A stretch of 64,000 nucleotides of DNA from Halorubrum lipolyticum DSM 21995. GTDB lineage: Archaea; Halobacteriota; Halobacteria; Halobacteriales; Haloferacaceae. Shown in pieces: positions 61,757-64,000 of the stretch. The position numbers and the translations under genes were made by a program. The notes beneath the pieces were generated by a model. It saw only the letters and a list, made by a program, of their open reading frames with translations, had not been told where the DNA came from and made no database searches. Within the stretch, counting starts at the first letter, position 1. Every line of letters begins with the position of its first letter. The DNA lies in contig NZ_AOJG01000030.1 in the NCBI RefSeq assembly GCF_000337375.1, forward strand, positions 166,350 to 230,349, read 5' to 3'.

Positions 61757-62007
61757 GGCCGATCACCCCCGAGCGCCGACCCGGGGCCGGACTCCCGGCC
61801 GCGACCCATCCCTCGCTCCCACGCGCCGCTCCGGACGAACAGCGAGAACAGGGCGGTACACAGTCCGAGCCACGCCACGTGCCACCAGATCCACACCGGC
61901 AGCCCGGCGACGACTCGATCGACTCCCCAGAGCGGCCACGGCACCGCGAAGGCGACGAGGACCGCGAACGTCGGTATCCACACGAGATCTCTCCGCGATC
62001 GACTCAT
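61753..62007 (-). CDS. DUF3311 small membrane protein
   Basis: An 84-residue protein with two transmembrane helices (LVWIPTFAVLVAFAVPWPLWGVD and WIWWHVAWLGLCTALFSLFV). The DUF3311 family accompanies SSS transporters as a small auxiliary subunit. Its stop overlaps the symporter start by 4 bp. The promoter is the TATTTAATC-like box at ~62031-62040, read on the minus strand. Confidence 0.9.
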   Translation of the reverse strand: MSRSRRDLVWIPTFAVLVAFAVPWPLWGVDRVVAGLPVWIWWHVAWLGLCTALFSLFVRSGAWERGMGRGRESGPGSALGGDRP

Positions 62008-62065
62008 GTGAAACAGTCTTAGAATCCACCGATTAAATATTGTTGGTCTACTTCAGTATTTAGTA

Positions 62066-62086
62066 TCGAAGAGAATTTCTCTTCGA
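62066..62086. promoter_or_regulatory. 21-bp hyphenated palindrome between the symporter operon and dnaG
   Basis: TCGAAGAGAA-T-TTCTCTTCGA, a perfect 10-bp inverted repeat with one central base, ~30 bp upstream of the DUF3311 TATA. It is a candidate operator for either gene. Confidence 0.55.
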
Positions 62087-62183
62087 ACGTCGACGACGCA
62101 GGCGCGTGCGATAAGTATTTTCGCCGACGGACACAACGATGCACGGGCGGCCGGCTCCGCCCGATCATCACCATTCACCCATC

Positions 62184-63734
62184 ATGAAAGACACCGAAAA
62201 ATACCTCATCCACGCCACCATCGCGGCCGACGGCGTCGTCGAGCGGAGCGACGTCGTCGGCGCGGTGTTCGGCCAGACCGAGGGGCTCCTCGGCGACGAA
62301 CTGGACCTGCGGGACCTCCAAGAGTCCTCGCGGGTCGGTCGGATCGACGTCGCCGTCGAGTCCGAGAACGGCCAGTCGTTCGGCGAGGTCACGGTCGCGT
62401 CGAGCCTCGACAAGGTCGAGACCGCGATCCTCGCCGCCGCGCTGGAGACGATCGACCGCATCGGCCCCTGCCACGCCTCGGTGGAGGTGACGAGCATCGA
62501 GGACGTGCGGGCGGCGAAGCGCCGCGAGGTCGTCGAGCGCGCCAAGGAGCTGATCGCCGGCGGCTTCGAGGAGACCAGCCTCAGGAGCGACGACATCCTC
62601 GACGAGGTCCGCGAGGCCGCCCGCGTCGAGGGGATCGTCGACTACGAGGGGCTCCCGGCCGGGCCCCGCGTCGGCGACTCCGACGCCGTCATCGTCGTCG
62701 AGGGGCGCGCGGACGTACTGACGCTGCTCGAGTGCGGGATCAAGAACGCGGTCGCCGTCGAGGGGACGAACGTCCCCGACGCGGTCGCGGACCTCACCGC
62801 CGACCGCACCGTCACCGCGTTCCTCGACGGCGACCGCGGCGGCGAGCTGATCCTCCGCGAGCTCGCGCAGGTCGGCGACGTGGACTACGTCGCGTTCGCC
62901 CCGCCCGGCGAGTCGGTCGAGGACCTCGACCGGAACGCCGTCTTCGAGGCGCTCCGCGGGAAGGTGCCGTACAGCAGCCTCGCCGACGAGCCGAACCTCC
63001 GCGAGGCGGCCGCGGGCGACTCGGGGGACGCTCCTCTCAACGGCGACGGCACCGGCCTCCCCGGCGGAGCGTCCGATCCGTCCGATAGCGACGGCGAGAG
63101 CGACACCGAAACGGAACCCGAGCGAGCGGGCTCCGCCGGCGACGACGACGGCGCCGGCGTCGTCGCCGGCGGAGCCCGGGGCGCGACGGAGGGCGGACTC
63201 GTGGAAGCGGTCGAGAACGCGCCGGCGCCCGCGGCGATCGACGCCGAGGAGACCGACGAGGACGCGATCGAGGACGGCGACGCGGCTGGCGACGATACCG
63301 CCGAGGGCGAGGTTGACGAGGGCAACTCCGACCCCGACAACTCCGACAATTCCGACTCCGACCTCGATGCGGCCGAGGCCGAGACCGCGGAGGAAGGAGG
63401 AGACGACTCCGACGCGCCGCTCGACGACGAGCCGCGCTCGATCGAAGAGCACGTGCAGGAGGTCGTCGACGCCGGCAGCGACCGCGCCCGGCTCCTCGGC
63501 GACGACCGCGGCGTCCTCGCGGAGGTCGACGCGGCCGACGCCTTCGACGCGCTCGAGAGCGCCGAGACCGCCCCCCACACGGTCGTCGTCGACGGGCTGA
63601 TCGACCAGCGCCTGCTCGACGTCGCCGCCCAACGCGGGGTCAGCGAGCTGCTCGGCCGCGAGGTCGGCCAGTTCGTCAAACGGCCCGTGGGGACGCGGGT
63701 GCTCACCGTCGGCGACCTCCGCGCCGGGAGCTGA
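62184..63734 (+). CDS. dnaG: Archaeal DnaG-type primase
   Basis: A 516-residue archaeal DnaG. The TOPRIM core has VVEGRADVLTLL with the catalytic Glu173, AVEGTNVPDAVAD, and FLDGDRGG with D215 and D217. The N-terminal region (MKDTEKYLIHATIAADGVVERSDVVGAVFGQTEGLLG) is family-typical; residues ~290-425 are an acidic linker; the C-terminal domain SIEEHVQEVVDAGSDRARLLGDD...FVKRPVGTRVLTVGDLRAGS is present. In archaea it is a subunit linked to the exosome as well as to primer synthesis. A TATA-like ATAAGTATTTT (~62109-62119) predicts a leaderless start at ATG 62139, which would add 15 residues; I keep 62184 for homology. Confidence 0.95.
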   Translation: MKDTEKYLIHATIAADGVVERSDVVGAVFGQTEGLLGDELDLRDLQESSRVGRIDVAVESENGQSFGEVTVASSLDKVETAILAAALETIDRIGPCHASVEVTSIEDVRAAKRREVVERAKELIAGGFEETSLRSDDILDEVREAARVEGIVDYEGLPAGPRVGDSDAVIVVEGRADVLTLLECGIKNAVAVEGTNVPDAVADLTADRTVTAFLDGDRGGELILRELAQVGDVDYVAFAPPGESVEDLDRNAVFEALRGKVPYSSLADEPNLREAAAGDSGDAPLNGDGTGLPGGASDPSDSDGESDTETEPERAGSAGDDDGAGVVAGGARGATEGGLVEAVENAPAPAAIDAEETDEDAIEDGDAAGDDTAEGEVDEGNSDPDNSDNSDSDLDAAEAETAEEGGDDSDAPLDDEPRSIEEHVQEVVDAGSDRARLLGDDRGVLAEVDAADAFDALESAETAPHTVVVDGLIDQRLLDVAAQRGVSELLGREVGQFVKRPVGTRVLTVGDLRAGS

Positions 63735-63857
63735 GCCGACGCGAAGCCTCTCGGGCGGAACCGAATTCCGTCTCACCTCGCGTTGGGGAACTCCCGTTTA
63801 TCACACAGATCACGGTATGAGGCAGCCGTTCGCTGAAGAGTGCTTCTTGATCGGTTG

Positions 63858-64000
63858 CGGGAGTAGGTGAATCAGACGGATCGCTGTGAAACGCTATTTA
63901 AATGGCCGTGAGCGGTAGCGACGTTTGTTTATAAAAGATAGGCGGTGGCGCGTGCCTGCGAGCGGGCCGTAGGCCCGCGAGTAGCACGCGCGAGGTCGCC
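63858..64000 (-). repeat. Structured intergenic repeat element, copy 3 (partial, reversed)
   Basis: In reverse orientation the right end of the element: a CACC.ACTCC-like tail (63860-63869), TTTAAAT and TTTATAAA boxes (63896-63902, 63928-63935) and the hairpin GCGGGCC-TAC-GGCCCGC (63962-63978), which matches 23307-23323 with the same stem. The left part lies outside the window. It follows dnaG after ~120 bases in which I see nothing recognisable. Confidence 0.72.

Overview
The window is a high-GC, protein-dense stretch of a haloarchaeal chromosome, most likely Halorubrum or a close relative. The evidence is: acidic proteins throughout; archaeal information genes (aIF1, ribosomal protein S6e, archaeal DnaG primase, KsgA, a HemK2-type methyltransferase); HTH-10 (bacterio-opsin-activator-like) regulators; twin-arginine lipoproteins; the sirohaem route to haem; and TATA boxes about 25-27 bp upstream of start codons, which implies mostly leaderless mRNAs. 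I found no rRNA, tRNA, CRISPR array or intact transposase.

Layout. 1-5527: tail of a histidine kinase, a structured intergenic repeat, then a MoxR ATPase / DUF58 / membrane transglutaminase operon. 5.6-9.4 kb: aIF1, a UbiA prenyltransferase, an HTH-10 regulator, and a coupled radical-SAM/SPASM enzyme with a small PaaB-like partner. 9.6-12.9 kb: an HTH-10 regulator and a Zn/Cd-type P-type ATPase with an 18-bp palindromic operator candidate. 12.9-14.3 kb: a broken ORF and a toxin-antitoxin pair inside a 14-bp direct repeat. 14.3-19.6 kb: membrane proteins (DUF389, YihY, DUF1328) and a large exported Vps62-like protein. 19.7-27.7 kb: gamma-glutamyltransferase and a branched-chain amino-acid ABC transporter (livH-M-G-F on minus, livK convergent on plus). 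The substrate-binding protein has its two halves in swapped order, and a second copy of the intergenic repeat sits between livK and livF. 28-36 kb: LipA, MATE exporter, isochorismatase and YqcI proteins, DUF655-KsgA-MscS-HemK2 run. 36-40.7 kb: a B12-binding protein divergent from a tandem MetE pair, a lower-GC DUF4260 cassette bounded by inverted repeats, and a TIM-barrel isomerase. 40.7-47.5 kb: an acidic coiled-coil protein, an Eis-like acetyltransferase, an Old Yellow Enzyme, small haloarchaeal proteins, BtpA, a PfkB kinase and a nucleoside deaminase. 47.5-52.3 kb: a PHP phosphoesterase, two tandem moeA genes (the second fused to a PBP-like domain) and a thioesterase. 52.3-56 kb: a G-quadruplex candidate, an M23-like protein, a 7TM sensor kinase and a lipoate-ligase-like protein. 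56-60.2 kb: S6e, then a haem operon (fused sirohaem decarboxylase, precorrin-2 dehydrogenase, HemA). 60.2-64 kb: a sodium:solute symporter with its DUF3311 partner, DnaG, and a third repeat copy running off the end.

Most genes are housekeeping or envelope functions. Three observations stand out. First, a roughly 400-bp intergenic element occurs three times (400-795, 23012-23428, 63858-64000 on minus), with hairpins that show compensatory base changes between copies, so structure rather than protein is conserved. Second, the LivK-like protein at 21544-22938 looks circularly permuted. Third, a DUF4260 gene lies in an inverted-repeat-bounded segment. Several promoters also carry short tandem duplications (22-25 bp) next to the TATA box.
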